A DNA stretch of 64,000 nucleotides. It comes from Olivibacter oleidegradans. Lineage in GTDB: Bacteria > Bacteroidota > Bacteroidia > Sphingobacteriales > Sphingobacteriaceae. The number at the start of each line of letters is the position of its first letter. The first letter of the stretch is position 1. Shown piece after piece: positions 27,133 to 34,754 of the stretch. The notes beneath the pieces were generated by a model that had not been told where the DNA came from, did no database searches, and saw only the letters and a list, made by a program, of their open reading frames with translations. The translations under genes were made by a program, and so were the position numbers. The stretch lies in the NCBI RefSeq assembly GCF_042432805.1, contig NZ_JBHLWO010000007.1, forward strand, positions 434,001 to 498,000, read 5' to 3'.

Positions 27133-27648
27133 TCAGCGTTTTAAATGAAGCACATTTGCTCCTAAATCTTTCTCAAATACCCGTTCCAATACTTTATCGT
27201 GTGGAATGATCATGATTTCTAAGGACCCTGTACCCACGGTACCATCAAGGATGTGTCCGCCATAAGCCACAAAATCTTTCCCGGCTACTACACCATGTAA
27301 GTGTATGCTAGGTTTATCATCTTGCCAAGCTATGCTTCCATGCATGCTGGCCAATTCGACATCTTTAAAGTGCTTCGGATTAAACTTCTTTTTGGCTGAA
27401 TCGAAAAAACCAAAAGTCACATTGACGAAGCCCATACCGGTAAAATTGGCGGAAGGAATTTGTTCAGCAAGCGCAAAATGCTCAAGCTGGGGGATGATCT
27501 CGTCTCCTTGGCGTAATACCATTAAATAACCATTGGATACCCTGGTGTACCTTATAGTGGAATCTTTTTCTTGTGCCGGTAATCGATTGCTGATAATGGT
27601 TAAGCAGCCAATCAGCGGAAGTATGATGAGTAATTTAATGGTATTCAT
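27133..27648 (-). CDS. exported PPC (DUF296)-domain protein
   Basis: A PPC/DUF296 domain covers residues 35-165, with the typical GYLMVLRQGDEI start, a FTGMGFVNVTFGFFD strand and the conserved HLHGVVAGKDFVAYGGHILDGTVG metal-site-like segment. PPC domains are best known from plant AT-hook proteins and from bacterial single-domain proteins of unclear role. Here a signal peptide (IKLLIILPLIGCLTIISNRLPAQ) precedes it, so a DNA-binding role is unlikely and an extracytoplasmic function is inferred. It sits between the aldo/keto reductase and the exported methyltransferase in one operon. The biochemical role is unknown. Confidence 0.78.
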   Translation of the reverse strand: MNTIKLLIILPLIGCLTIISNRLPAQEKDSTIRYTRVSNGYLMVLRQGDEIIPQLEHFALAEQIPSANFTGMGFVNVTFGFFDSAKKKFNPKHFKDVELASMHGSIAWQDDKPSIHLHGVVAGKDFVAYGGHILDGTVGTGSLEIMIIPHDKVLERVFEKDLGANVLHLKR

Positions 27649-27699
27649 AGCTAAAAATTTTAATCAGCTGTCTGACTTTGGAGCAGCTGATTATTATTG

Positions 27700-28683
27700 C
27701 TACAATTTTTCCAGCGCTTTGTTTATCGTTTCTAAATCTTCTGCAGATAAACTGACTTGTGCAGATTGCGCATTTTCCTTTGCTTGTTGTGCATTGCGAG
27801 CACCGGCCAATACTGCGGTAATACCTGGTTGCAAACTAGTCCACCGTAAAACCAGCTGAGATAGGGTCACTTGTTTATCAATTGCAATAGGCTCAAGTGT
27901 TTGAATTAAATCCTGAACCTTGTCTAAATTGAATTGCGTAAAGTAACCCTGTCGATGATCATTTTCTTTTAGCTTACCACCACGAAAATACTTGCCACTT
28001 AGTAATCCTCGTTCCATCGGACTGTAAGCGATGATGCCGATGTTGTTTGCAAGCGTATAGGGAACTAATTCTTCTTCAATTTCGCGATTCAGCATACTAT
28101 ACGAAACCTGGTTACTGGCAGGTAATAAGGTTTCTGACGCTTCCTTTAATTGCGCAGTGTTGTAGTTACTTACGCCAGCTGCACGGATTTTGCCTTGTTT
28201 TATCAATATTTCCAAGGTTTCCATTGTTTCTTCGATGGGCGTCGTTTGATCTGGCCAATGTAGCTGGAGAAGGTCAATGTAATCGGTAGCCAACCTTTTT
28301 AAACTTTCTTCAACTTCTTTAATAATATTCTCTTTTCCAGCGTATCTGTAAACCGGAATTTTTTTCCCGCTTTCCTCTGCATCGAAAAAGAAGACACCTT
28401 TTCCCTTATTGCTACCATCCCATACCAAACCAAATTTGCTTAACAGTTGAATGCTTGTACGGTCTCGTCCCTTGATCGCTTCTCCTACTAATTCTTCGCT
28501 CAAACCAAAGCCGTAAAAAGGGGCGGTATCAATAGCGCTTACACCATGATCAAGTGATGCTAAAATCGAACTGATTGAGTCTTGCTTATCATTCCCACCC
28601 CACATATTTCCACCAATAGCGAAGGCACCATGTGTTATAACGGGTAATTTTAAATCGGTATTTCCTAATTTACGATATTCCAT
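27700..28683 (-). CDS. aldo/keto reductase
   Basis: An NADPH-dependent oxidoreductase of the aldo/keto reductase (TIM-barrel) superfamily, cytoplasmic, 327 residues. The catalytic tetrad is visible: Asp and Tyr in AIDTAPFYGFGLSEELVG (about 48-60), Lys in LLSKFGLVW (about 84) and His in DLLQLHWPDQT (about 143). The substrate-side segment AAGVSNYN and the C-terminal cofactor loop AVLAGARNAQQAKENAQSAQ are present. It begins 2 bases after the stop of the monooxygenase-like gene, so translation is probably coupled. Carbonyl substrates cannot be predicted; its neighbours suggest detoxification of quinones or reactive aldehydes. Confidence 0.92.
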   Translation of the reverse strand: MEYRKLGNTDLKLPVITHGAFAIGGNMWGGNDKQDSISSILASLDHGVSAIDTAPFYGFGLSEELVGEAIKGRDRTSIQLLSKFGLVWDGSNKGKGVFFFDAEESGKKIPVYRYAGKENIIKEVEESLKRLATDYIDLLQLHWPDQTTPIEETMETLEILIKQGKIRAAGVSNYNTAQLKEASETLLPASNQVSYSMLNREIEEELVPYTLANNIGIIAYSPMERGLLSGKYFRGGKLKENDHRQGYFTQFNLDKVQDLIQTLEPIAIDKQVTLSQLVLRWTSLQPGITAVLAGARNAQQAKENAQSAQVSLSAEDLETINKALEKL

Positions 28684-28685
28684 TC

Positions 28686-28973
28686 TTATATTAATTTTGT
28701 TTTATAAATGAGTGGTGTCTCTTGAAGCGCTTTTTCTGCCAGCAGTTGAAAGTCCTGAATATAAGGCTGCTCGTTGTGCAAATCCAAGCCGCTTTCATCT
28801 TGCCAGATTTCATAAAAAATAAACTGCGATGGATCTTCAAGATCTTGATGTAAATCATATTGAAGGCAAGCTTTTTCCTCACGTGTACGGACAACCATGG
28901 TTTGCAATTGTTTTTTTACCTCATCTATATGTGCAGGCTTGCTTCTGATAATAGCTATTAAATGAATTTTCAT
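28686..28973 (-). CDS. ABM-domain quinol monooxygenase-like protein (YgiN type)
   Basis: A 95-residue single-domain protein of the antibiotic-biosynthesis-monooxygenase family, ferredoxin-like dimer fold. Typical features are the N-terminal IHLIAIIRSKPAHIDEVKKQL, the centre EKACLQYDLHQDLEDPSQFIFYEIW and the C-terminal HNEQPYIQDFQLL. In E. coli the homologous YgiN is a quinol monooxygenase whose gene neighbours mdaB; here an MdaB-like gene lies 41 bases upstream in the same orientation, so the pair arrangement is retained. No cofactor site is expected in this family. Function as part of a quinone/quinol redox cycle is inferred from that pairing. Confidence 0.85.
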   Translation of the reverse strand: MKIHLIAIIRSKPAHIDEVKKQLQTMVVRTREEKACLQYDLHQDLEDPSQFIFYEIWQDESGLDLHNEQPYIQDFQLLAEKALQETPLIYKTKLI

Positions 28974-29014
28974 TGGGATAAATAGTTTTTTAATGATCTG
29001 TCAAATTAATAAAA

Positions 29015-29629
29015 TTAGGAAGCCTTTAACTCGCACGTAGCTGATCCAAACACGTCCTGAAGATGAGAGCGATAGCGCGCCATGTCGCGATCAATTTGTG
29101 CATTCTTTTCCACGTCATGAAAATGAAAACTTTTTAGAGGCTCCATACCGGTGAAAGCATTCATACGATGAAAACCAAAGAGTGGGCCATCGTCGACACT
29201 ATGTTGTTTAAAGAATTCGTTAGGAAGTGTAAACGCCGTTTCCGGTGCATTCCAGCTGGTAGTTAGCATGTACTTTCTGCCATGAAGCGTTCCACCTGTA
29301 CCATAATTGATTTGGGGATTGTCTGCCTTACGACCATCACTGCGGTAGATTCCACGCTGATGCCCTTGAGTGAAGACTTCATCTATATATCTCTTAAATC
29401 CGAAAGGTACCTGGAACCACCAAATCGGCGTGTGATAAACAACAAGATCTGCCCATACATATTTATCCACTTCTTCTTGAAGATTATAGCCATCTGCGAT
29501 GTTGGTAAGTTGTACCTCTGCGCCACGATTACGGAAAAATTCGACGGTTTCTGACGCAAGGGTGTTATTAAAACGTCCACCGGAGTGGCCAAAATGTTGT
29601 GCTGCATTAATGATGAATATTTTTTTCAT
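29015..29629 (-). CDS. mdaB: NAD(P)H:quinone oxidoreductase, MdaB-like flavoprotein
   Basis: A flavodoxin-fold FAD/FMN quinone reductase. I use the ATG at 29629 (MKKIFIINAAQHF), the normal N-terminus of the family; a further upstream in-frame ATG at 29668 would lie upstream of the candidate -7 element. Flavin-binding landmarks are NAAQHFGHSGGRFN, WADLVVYHTPIWWFQVPFGFKRYID and the middle GGTLHGRKYMLTTSWNAP. The 204 residues agree with MdaB. It is first in the operon leading to the ABM protein, aldo/keto reductase, PPC protein and methyltransferase, so the operon is probably a response to quinones or related electrophiles. The gene symbol is by family similarity. Confidence 0.82.
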   Translation of the reverse strand: MKKIFIINAAQHFGHSGGRFNNTLASETVEFFRNRGAEVQLTNIADGYNLQEEVDKYVWADLVVYHTPIWWFQVPFGFKRYIDEVFTQGHQRGIYRSDGRKADNPQINYGTGGTLHGRKYMLTTSWNAPETAFTLPNEFFKQHSVDDGPLFGFHRMNAFTGMEPLKSFHFHDVEKNAQIDRDMARYRSHLQDVFGSATCELKAS

Positions 29630-29652
29630 GTTCGCTTTCTTTATTAACAGCA

Positions 29653-29660
29653 CAAAAGTA
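29653..29660 (-). promoter_or_regulatory. candidate -7 element of the mdaB-like operon
   Basis: The minus strand reads TACTTTTG (TAnnTTTG match), 24 bases before the ATG at 29629. Its position excludes the longer ORF start at 29668 and supports the shorter start chosen for the gene. The AT-rich stretch beyond it (29665-29710) could hold an operator. Confidence 0.45.
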
Positions 29661-29785
29661 GGGTTCAATTATTCATTATAAAAATAATATAAGTTTTGTT
29701 TACCTATAATAAAAATGATGATATTCGATGGTTTTATTGTAAGCGATCTTTATTAGCGATCACGTTTAAGTAGTAACGAATAAAC

Positions 29786-31228
29786 TTAATTGGCTAAAAG
29801 CCTCGCACCTGCTTTATAATACAATTCAGCCAATGCCTTATTATAGGTTGTAATCAGATCCTCTTTTTTTATTTTCATGTCAATCAGTTTACTCTCCCGA
29901 CTATTAATAATGAACAGCGTGCTTTCGCCCAGATCGAATTTTTGTAATTCCCCGGATAAGAGCACTTCCTGATTGTCAATACTCGCTACTTGTAACTTAA
30001 GTTGAGCGCTATAGGCAGTAAGATCGTTGTACTTAGTAGTAATGTCGTTTTTAATATTACGACCGGTTATGAGCAAATCATATTGTAGCTGTTCTTGTTT
30101 CAACTTCACTTCCTTCAGTCTCCCTCGTTCCGCGCGAAGGAAGAGGGGAAAGGCAAATTCAAGTCCGAACTTGTAGTTGCTCCAATTGAAGTCATAATAG
30201 TGCGGGATATATTCATTGAAGTTTCTGCGACTGGATATCAACGTACCTGAAATGTTTAATTTCGGTTTCAACATTTCTTTTCGATAGCGTTCCTCGATGC
30301 GTAGTTGCTGCTCTTTGCTCCAAAGTTTCGATAGTTCAGGATGTATATCACTCGCTTGCTCTAATAGATTTCCGAGCATCGTTGGGGATGGTGACAGCTT
30401 TACGCTGTCTATAGTCGTAGGTACTGCATTATCGGGTAATTCCATTGGCTGCTCATATTCATTCCATAAGTGGTTAGACAAAATCAACCGACTGTTTTTT
30501 AAGGCGATTTCATATTTGGCCAATTGCATTTTTCTTTCCTGGACAGTAATGGCCGCTTCCACAGAATCAATGGGCGGCTTGTCGCCCAGACGCGTTTGCA
30601 TACTAATCGCTTTAAATCGCTCTTCAGCAAGTTGGACACCCTCTTTCAGTAGTGTATACTGCCGAAAGGCATAATACCAATCCCAATAATCTTTTACGGC
30701 CGTGAACCAGATAGCATTTATTTGTTTCAACTGTTCAGCTTCCGCGTAGGCAACCATTACCTTGGCTTGTTGTAGTGTACTGCGTCTGTTATCAATGATG
30801 AGGCCTTGACCAAGGGGAATGCTGATGCCTAGCCCCGACAAACCCGCTGTAGACGTGGTAGTTTCCGGATTCGTATAGGTTCCGACGTTCCGATCATAAG
30901 CTAGTTTTAAATCAGCTCCTGCTAACCATAAGGGTATTTTCAGCTCGCTGTTCCAGTGATTATAATAATCGGTATTACCGAAATATTTGTTATTGAAAGC
31001 CGCTTTCAAGGCCGGGTCAAATTTTCCGCGCGCCTGTGCAACCTGGGCTTTTGCTGTTTCACTTAAGAGTTTGGCTTGTTTCACTACCGGATGATGAGCC
31101 ATTAAAAGGTCTTCTAAGTCCTCCAATGTAAATTCCTTCAGTTCAGAACCACTCCTGTTCTCCTGTGCTCGGCTTATTGACAATCCGAAGCAGATGGCCA
31201 GTAAAACGAATATCTTTTTACTTGTCAT
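29786..31228 (-). CDS. TolC family outer-membrane efflux protein
   Basis: The outer-membrane duct of a tripartite exporter. The signal peptide ends SISRAQ. The sequence has the TolC pattern of two long helical hairpin repeats: FTLEDLEDLLMAHHPVVKQAKLL near the start, SGLGISIPLGQGLIIDNRRS in the middle, and FGLEFAFPLFLRAERGRLKE in the second half. SKLIDMKIKKEDLITTYNKALAELYYKAG is close to the C-terminus. It lies 6 bases after the HlyD-like gene and is clearly in the same operon. The cargo is unknown. The call is confident at family level. Confidence 0.92.
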   Translation of the reverse strand: MTSKKIFVLLAICFGLSISRAQENRSGSELKEFTLEDLEDLLMAHHPVVKQAKLLSETAKAQVAQARGKFDPALKAAFNNKYFGNTDYYNHWNSELKIPLWLAGADLKLAYDRNVGTYTNPETTTSTAGLSGLGISIPLGQGLIIDNRRSTLQQAKVMVAYAEAEQLKQINAIWFTAVKDYWDWYYAFRQYTLLKEGVQLAEERFKAISMQTRLGDKPPIDSVEAAITVQERKMQLAKYEIALKNSRLILSNHLWNEYEQPMELPDNAVPTTIDSVKLSPSPTMLGNLLEQASDIHPELSKLWSKEQQLRIEERYRKEMLKPKLNISGTLISSRRNFNEYIPHYYDFNWSNYKFGLEFAFPLFLRAERGRLKEVKLKQEQLQYDLLITGRNIKNDITTKYNDLTAYSAQLKLQVASIDNQEVLLSGELQKFDLGESTLFIINSRESKLIDMKIKKEDLITTYNKALAELYYKAGARLLAN

Positions 31229-31234
31229 AAATCA

Positions 31235-32590
31235 CTACTTTCCTTCGGTTTTTGGTTCTTTTTCTAAACTCGGCGGGAAACCGTTAAGTTGGCGCCATAT
31301 TTCATACCAGAGTGGTACCGCATTTAAAATAACACGTCCGAATGCTCCTGAGCCTAAACGCAATTGTTCCGGCCATGGTTCGTCCTTATCAGGAACGGGT
31401 GTGGTGGGTTTTATGAGTAAGCGGTATTTGCCATCGGCACTGCTAACCTTGTCGATGACCGCTACCTTACCGGCAAAGGTACCAACAGCTACCGAAGGCC
31501 ATCCCGAGAACTGTACAGACGGCCAGCCTTCAAATTGCAGACGTGTATCGCTTTCACTAAGAATCAAAGGTACATCCATGGCATCTACATACAATTCAAC
31601 AGCCATCACCGTTACCTTGGGCTGTAACGTAGCGATCGATTCGCCCTCTTTAATATTCTCACCTATGCCGGCCTTCAGTGTCTTTACGATATATCCACTT
31701 TGGGGAGCCCTGACAACGTAGTGATCTCGACGTACCTCAATATTGGCAATTTCATTTCTTAACTTGGCGATGTCCCCCTGTGCCGAGGCTTTGCTGGAAA
31801 GCGCTGAACCTAGATCGGACTGTGCTTTGGCTAACGATTCATTGTACTTAGCTTGGATATTGTCGAGATCAATAGTTGCATTGATCAATGTTTGCCGTGC
31901 GTTAGTCAATTTATTTTGAGCACTTACTACCTTTGCCTCGTCATTTTGCAGATTTAAGCGGCGAGTTTCAATATCAGTAAGCGAAAAAAGTCCGTTTTTG
32001 TATCCCTGCTCGTAACGCAGCAATCGTGCCTTGCTGGTTTCGTAGAAGCTTTGCATCGCAACCAGATCGGCACTGTCTATTTTTACTACGTTTCTAGCTT
32101 GTACAACCTTATTGCGTGCGGCCTCCAGCTGATAACGTAAACCGGCAGTCAGCGCGTCAATTTGGGCTTTTGTTGCAAGCATTTTCTGATCGGCAGCCTG
32201 CTCGCTACTCTTTTTTGCAGTTAATTGCTCGTTTAACCGTTGGGGCAATTCGGGATCAAAGTAGGAGGGGGCTGTTTCGGAAATCACCAAAATAGTGTCG
32301 CCTGCCTGAACTTCATCGCCATCTTGTACTGCCCAGTGTTCAATACGGCCACCTATTTGATTTTGAATGGTTTGTGGGCGTTCTTCCGGTTTTAAGGCAG
32401 TGACGGTTCCGCGGCCGGGGATAGTTTGCCGCCAAGGTAAAAATAAAATTACAATAAATAGGATGGCAGCAAAAAGCAATATCCTACCTAGGGCCATCAC
32501 ACCTCGCTTTTTTAACAATTGATCACGACCTGCGACGGAAAGGTCTTCCCATTTGATCGTTGACAACAAACTATGTGCTTTATTTCCCAT
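31235..32590 (-). CDS. HlyD family periplasmic adaptor of a type I-like exporter
   Basis: A membrane-fusion protein linking an inner-membrane transporter to TolC. I prefer the ATG at 32590 (MGNKAHSLL), which overlaps the upstream gene by 11 bases; the frame is open to 32617. A cytoplasmic head of about 35 residues precedes one membrane helix (VMALGRILLFAAILFIVILFL). A lipoyl half-motif (GRIEHWAVQDGDEVQAGDTIL), a long coiled coil (about 130-300, rich in Lys, Gln and Ala) and the second half (VVRAPQSGYIVKTLKAGIGENIKEGE) follow. The cytoplasmic head plus single helix is the type I secretion arrangement (HlyD/EmrA-like) rather than RND. Its transporter partner is the ATPase-less gene at 32580. 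Confidence 0.9.
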   Translation of the reverse strand: MGNKAHSLLSTIKWEDLSVAGRDQLLKKRGVMALGRILLFAAILFIVILFLPWRQTIPGRGTVTALKPEERPQTIQNQIGGRIEHWAVQDGDEVQAGDTILVISETAPSYFDPELPQRLNEQLTAKKSSEQAADQKMLATKAQIDALTAGLRYQLEAARNKVVQARNVVKIDSADLVAMQSFYETSKARLLRYEQGYKNGLFSLTDIETRRLNLQNDEAKVVSAQNKLTNARQTLINATIDLDNIQAKYNESLAKAQSDLGSALSSKASAQGDIAKLRNEIANIEVRRDHYVVRAPQSGYIVKTLKAGIGENIKEGESIATLQPKVTVMAVELYVDAMDVPLILSESDTRLQFEGWPSVQFSGWPSVAVGTFAGKVAVIDKVSSADGKYRLLIKPTTPVPDKDEPWPEQLRLGSGAFGRVILNAVPLWYEIWRQLNGFPPSLEKEPKTEGK

Positions 32591-33587
32591 AATCAATGGC
32601 CTCCTCCTCCAATTCAAGGTCTGTTACACTGGCTAACTTAACACTACCCGTTAACATATCGAAAATGGTATCCAGATTTGTCAGTAACTTTTCTACAGCA
32701 TAGCCAATCTGGACAATTACAACCTCTGCTGCTACGAACTGACCGAAAGTCATCTCCCGTTCAACTACAAAATAAGAGCCGAGTAATAGCATGGCACCGA
32801 AAAGAATTGTTCGGATTAATACAGAGCCTGCAAAAAAGCGTTTTAACACTTTGAAATGCTCATTCCGGGAAGCAAGGTATTTGCTTGTAATGTAATCTGT
32901 GTCAGCAATTACTTTTTTCATCATTTCCCGATTGCCTCGGTATTCATCGATATGATTCGCCACATCTTCCAAATAGGCGACGGTTTCATATTTGTGAGCA
33001 GATTCTTCAATACTCGTGTTAAGTCCACGTTTGTAGTAGATAGCGAGAACAACCGCTACCGCCACTATTACCACGAGACCGAAACTTAAGAAGACCGGAT
33101 GGTAGAACGATAAAAGTATAACACTAAAGAAAATGGTAACAACAGCTGCCATAATATCGATCAGTAATTTTATAATACCTTTTTGAATAATGATGACATC
33201 AAAAAAGCGATTTACAAGTTCAGGCAGATTCTCGCCATCCAGTTCCGAGCGCTTGATTCGTGGAAGACGGTATGCAAACTCGAGTGACGACTTTAGAAAG
33301 ATTTTCTGTTCAAGGTATTCTACCAAGCTCAATTGGCCTATGAGTAAAGTGCCTCCAAGTACAACGCCTGCAATAACTGCGGTAATAAGAATATAGGTAG
33401 AGCTGTACATGGCTCCATTACTGAGCAAATTGAAAATGGCTGTAATGCCTATCGGAATACTAAGACTAAAGATTCCGATGATAATAGCGTATAAAAATAT
33501 GTAGTTTATGGTTTTACGTTCCGGATGCAGCATGCCGACAAGCCGCTGCAAGGGCGTTGGCGCCGAACCTGCGTGTTTTTTTTTCAT
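32580..33587 (-). CDS. ABC exporter transmembrane domain protein lacking the ATPase domain
   Basis: The 335 residues correspond to an ABC_membrane exporter domain (HlyB/MsbA-like), with about five to six membrane helices and the intracellular coupling region RIKRSELDGENLPELVNRFFDV. It ends at TDLELEEEAIDYGK, exactly where a type I secretion ATPase would begin its nucleotide-binding domain. There is no Walker A, signature or Walker B motif, and the HlyD gene starts before this stop, so no nucleotide-binding domain is hidden in another frame here. The Pro-rich N-terminus (GSAPTPLQRLVGML) carries no C39 peptidase. It may pair with an ATPase encoded elsewhere or act as a degenerate scaffold. Confidence 0.85.
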   Translation of the reverse strand: MKKKHAGSAPTPLQRLVGMLHPERKTINYIFLYAIIIGIFSLSIPIGITAIFNLLSNGAMYSSTYILITAVIAGVVLGGTLLIGQLSLVEYLEQKIFLKSSLEFAYRLPRIKRSELDGENLPELVNRFFDVIIIQKGIIKLLIDIMAAVVTIFFSVILLSFYHPVFLSFGLVVIVAVAVVLAIYYKRGLNTSIEESAHKYETVAYLEDVANHIDEYRGNREMMKKVIADTDYITSKYLASRNEHFKVLKRFFAGSVLIRTILFGAMLLLGSYFVVEREMTFGQFVAAEVVIVQIGYAVEKLLTNLDTIFDMLTGSVKLASVTDLELEEEAIDYGK

Positions 33588-33637
33588 AAGAAGTAATTAA
33601 AATAAAATGTTAGGGTGATTTTCTCTGTGAAATGGCA

Positions 33638-33979
33638 TTAATAGATGCGGTCCGGAGGGGGGGATGGAACCGTACCGAAATGCGGAATACAGTAAGCAAA
33701 GCGGTGAGCACCTTCTGCATTTCCGTCTCTCTTTTTTAAGATTCGGGAATCGCACTCATCGTTCTTCGCAAAGAATTCAACGTTTTTTTTCTGCTGTTTT
33801 TCAGGATCTTTCTTTTCTTCTTTTTCCGACTTCTCTGAATCGTTGCAAATCTTAAAGTTTGAAAGATGTTTATCTTTTACAATCGCAGTGACGGTCCCAG
33901 CCATTTTTAGCGTAAATAAGCTAATTAAGAAGAATCCGATAGTATAACGTAAAAAGGCACTTCTAAGGTGTTGCAACAT
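33638..33979 (-). CDS. small hypothetical membrane-anchored protein
   Basis: A 113-residue protein that I do not assign to a family. It starts with a hydrophobic segment (about 10-34, YTIGFFLISLFTLKMAGTVTAIV) that could be a signal anchor. A very charged Lys/Glu middle (SEKSEKEEKKDPEKQQKKN) follows, and the tail ends GTVPSPPPDRIY. It precedes the ABC-type export operon by 50 bases in the same orientation and may be co-transcribed. A TAnnTTTG match (TAATTTTG on the minus strand, 33984-33991) lies so close to the ATG that the mRNA could be nearly leaderless. Coding status is likely from length and position but not certain. Confidence 0.55.
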   Translation of the reverse strand: MLQHLRSAFLRYTIGFFLISLFTLKMAGTVTAIVKDKHLSNFKICNDSEKSEKEEKKDPEKQQKKNVEFFAKNDECDSRILKKRDGNAEGAHRFAYCIPHFGTVPSPPPDRIY

Positions 33980-34128
33980 GTTACAAAATTAGCGGCACTA
34001 TTATACGAAGATGTCAGCAAATTGTTAACCTTTCGCAACTAACGTGATGTAATTTTAATGGTATTCTAATGAATAAAGCGATTTTCTTTAGGTTTTGTGT
34101 GTAATCTATAAAAATGGTAGATTTTATA

Positions 34129-34136
34129 TATATTTG
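34129..34136 (+). promoter_or_regulatory. candidate -7 element for the thioredoxin-like gene
   Basis: TATATTTG matches TAnnTTTG. Transcription would begin near 34143, after the first two in-frame ATGs (34095 and 34140), which leaves the ATG at 34170 as the start. Confidence 0.45.
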
Positions 34137-34169
34137 CCTATGATTGATTTAGTAAAAGAAAATAACTGG

Positions 34170-34730
34170 ATGAAAACAATACGATTGACGTTAATTGGGT
34201 TTTTAATAGGCTTCACATTTAACGTGGCTGCCAGGAGCGAACAAGATACATCTCAAACTAAAGATGCTGATCGCGGCTATATTGTTCAGGTAGGAGATCA
34301 GGCACCGGATAATTTTGAGTTGGTGTTGCATGACGGCAGTAAGACTTCTTTAAAAGAATTACGGGGAAAAATTGTTCTTTTGCAATTTACGGCCTCCTGG
34401 TGTGTTGTTTGCCGAAAAGAAATGCCTTATCTCGAACGCGATATTTGGCAAGCTTATAAGGATAAAGATGTGGTATTGATTGGCGTGGATCGCGACGAGC
34501 CCTTAGAAACGGTGCTAAAGTTTCATCGGGATATGAACATTACCTATCCTTTAGCACTAGATCCTGGAGCTGGTATTTTTCAACAATTTGCTGATAAAAA
34601 GGCAGGCGTGACCCGTAACGTTCTTATTGATCGTACCGGAAAAATACGGTTTTTAACACGTTTATACGATGAGGCCGAGTTTGCTCAACTGGTTCAGGCA
34701 GTGGATAATTTAACAAAAGAACAACATTAA
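34170..34730 (+). CDS. exported TlpA-like thioredoxin-fold protein
   Basis: A periplasmic thiol-disulfide oxidoreductase/peroxiredoxin-like protein. With the ATG at 34170 it begins MKTIRLTLIGFLIGFTFNVAARS, a clean signal peptide; upstream ATGs at 34095 and 34140 add non-signal residues and lie before the predicted transcription start. The redoxin region starts GDQAPDNFELVLHDG, and the active site is CVVC in FTASWCVVCRKEMPYLE. The TlpA-type insert LIGVDRDEPLETVLKFH and the cis-Pro region AGVTRNVLIDRTGKI follow. It lies 24 bases before the M28 peptidase gene and is probably co-transcribed. Its role is probably reduction of periplasmic disulfides; the partner is unknown. Confidence 0.88.
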   Translation: MKTIRLTLIGFLIGFTFNVAARSEQDTSQTKDADRGYIVQVGDQAPDNFELVLHDGSKTSLKELRGKIVLLQFTASWCVVCRKEMPYLERDIWQAYKDKDVVLIGVDRDEPLETVLKFHRDMNITYPLALDPGAGIFQQFADKKAGVTRNVLIDRTGKIRFLTRLYDEAEFAQLVQAVDNLTKEQH

Positions 34731-34754
34731 TCAGAAACCGTTACCGAGTCAGCT

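Noticed and set aside
32591..32617. Longer HlyD start with MNWRRRPLI
   Set aside because: It only increases overlap with the ABC gene. The ATG at 32590 gives a smaller overlap and a usual N-terminus, though the longer form cannot be fully excluded.
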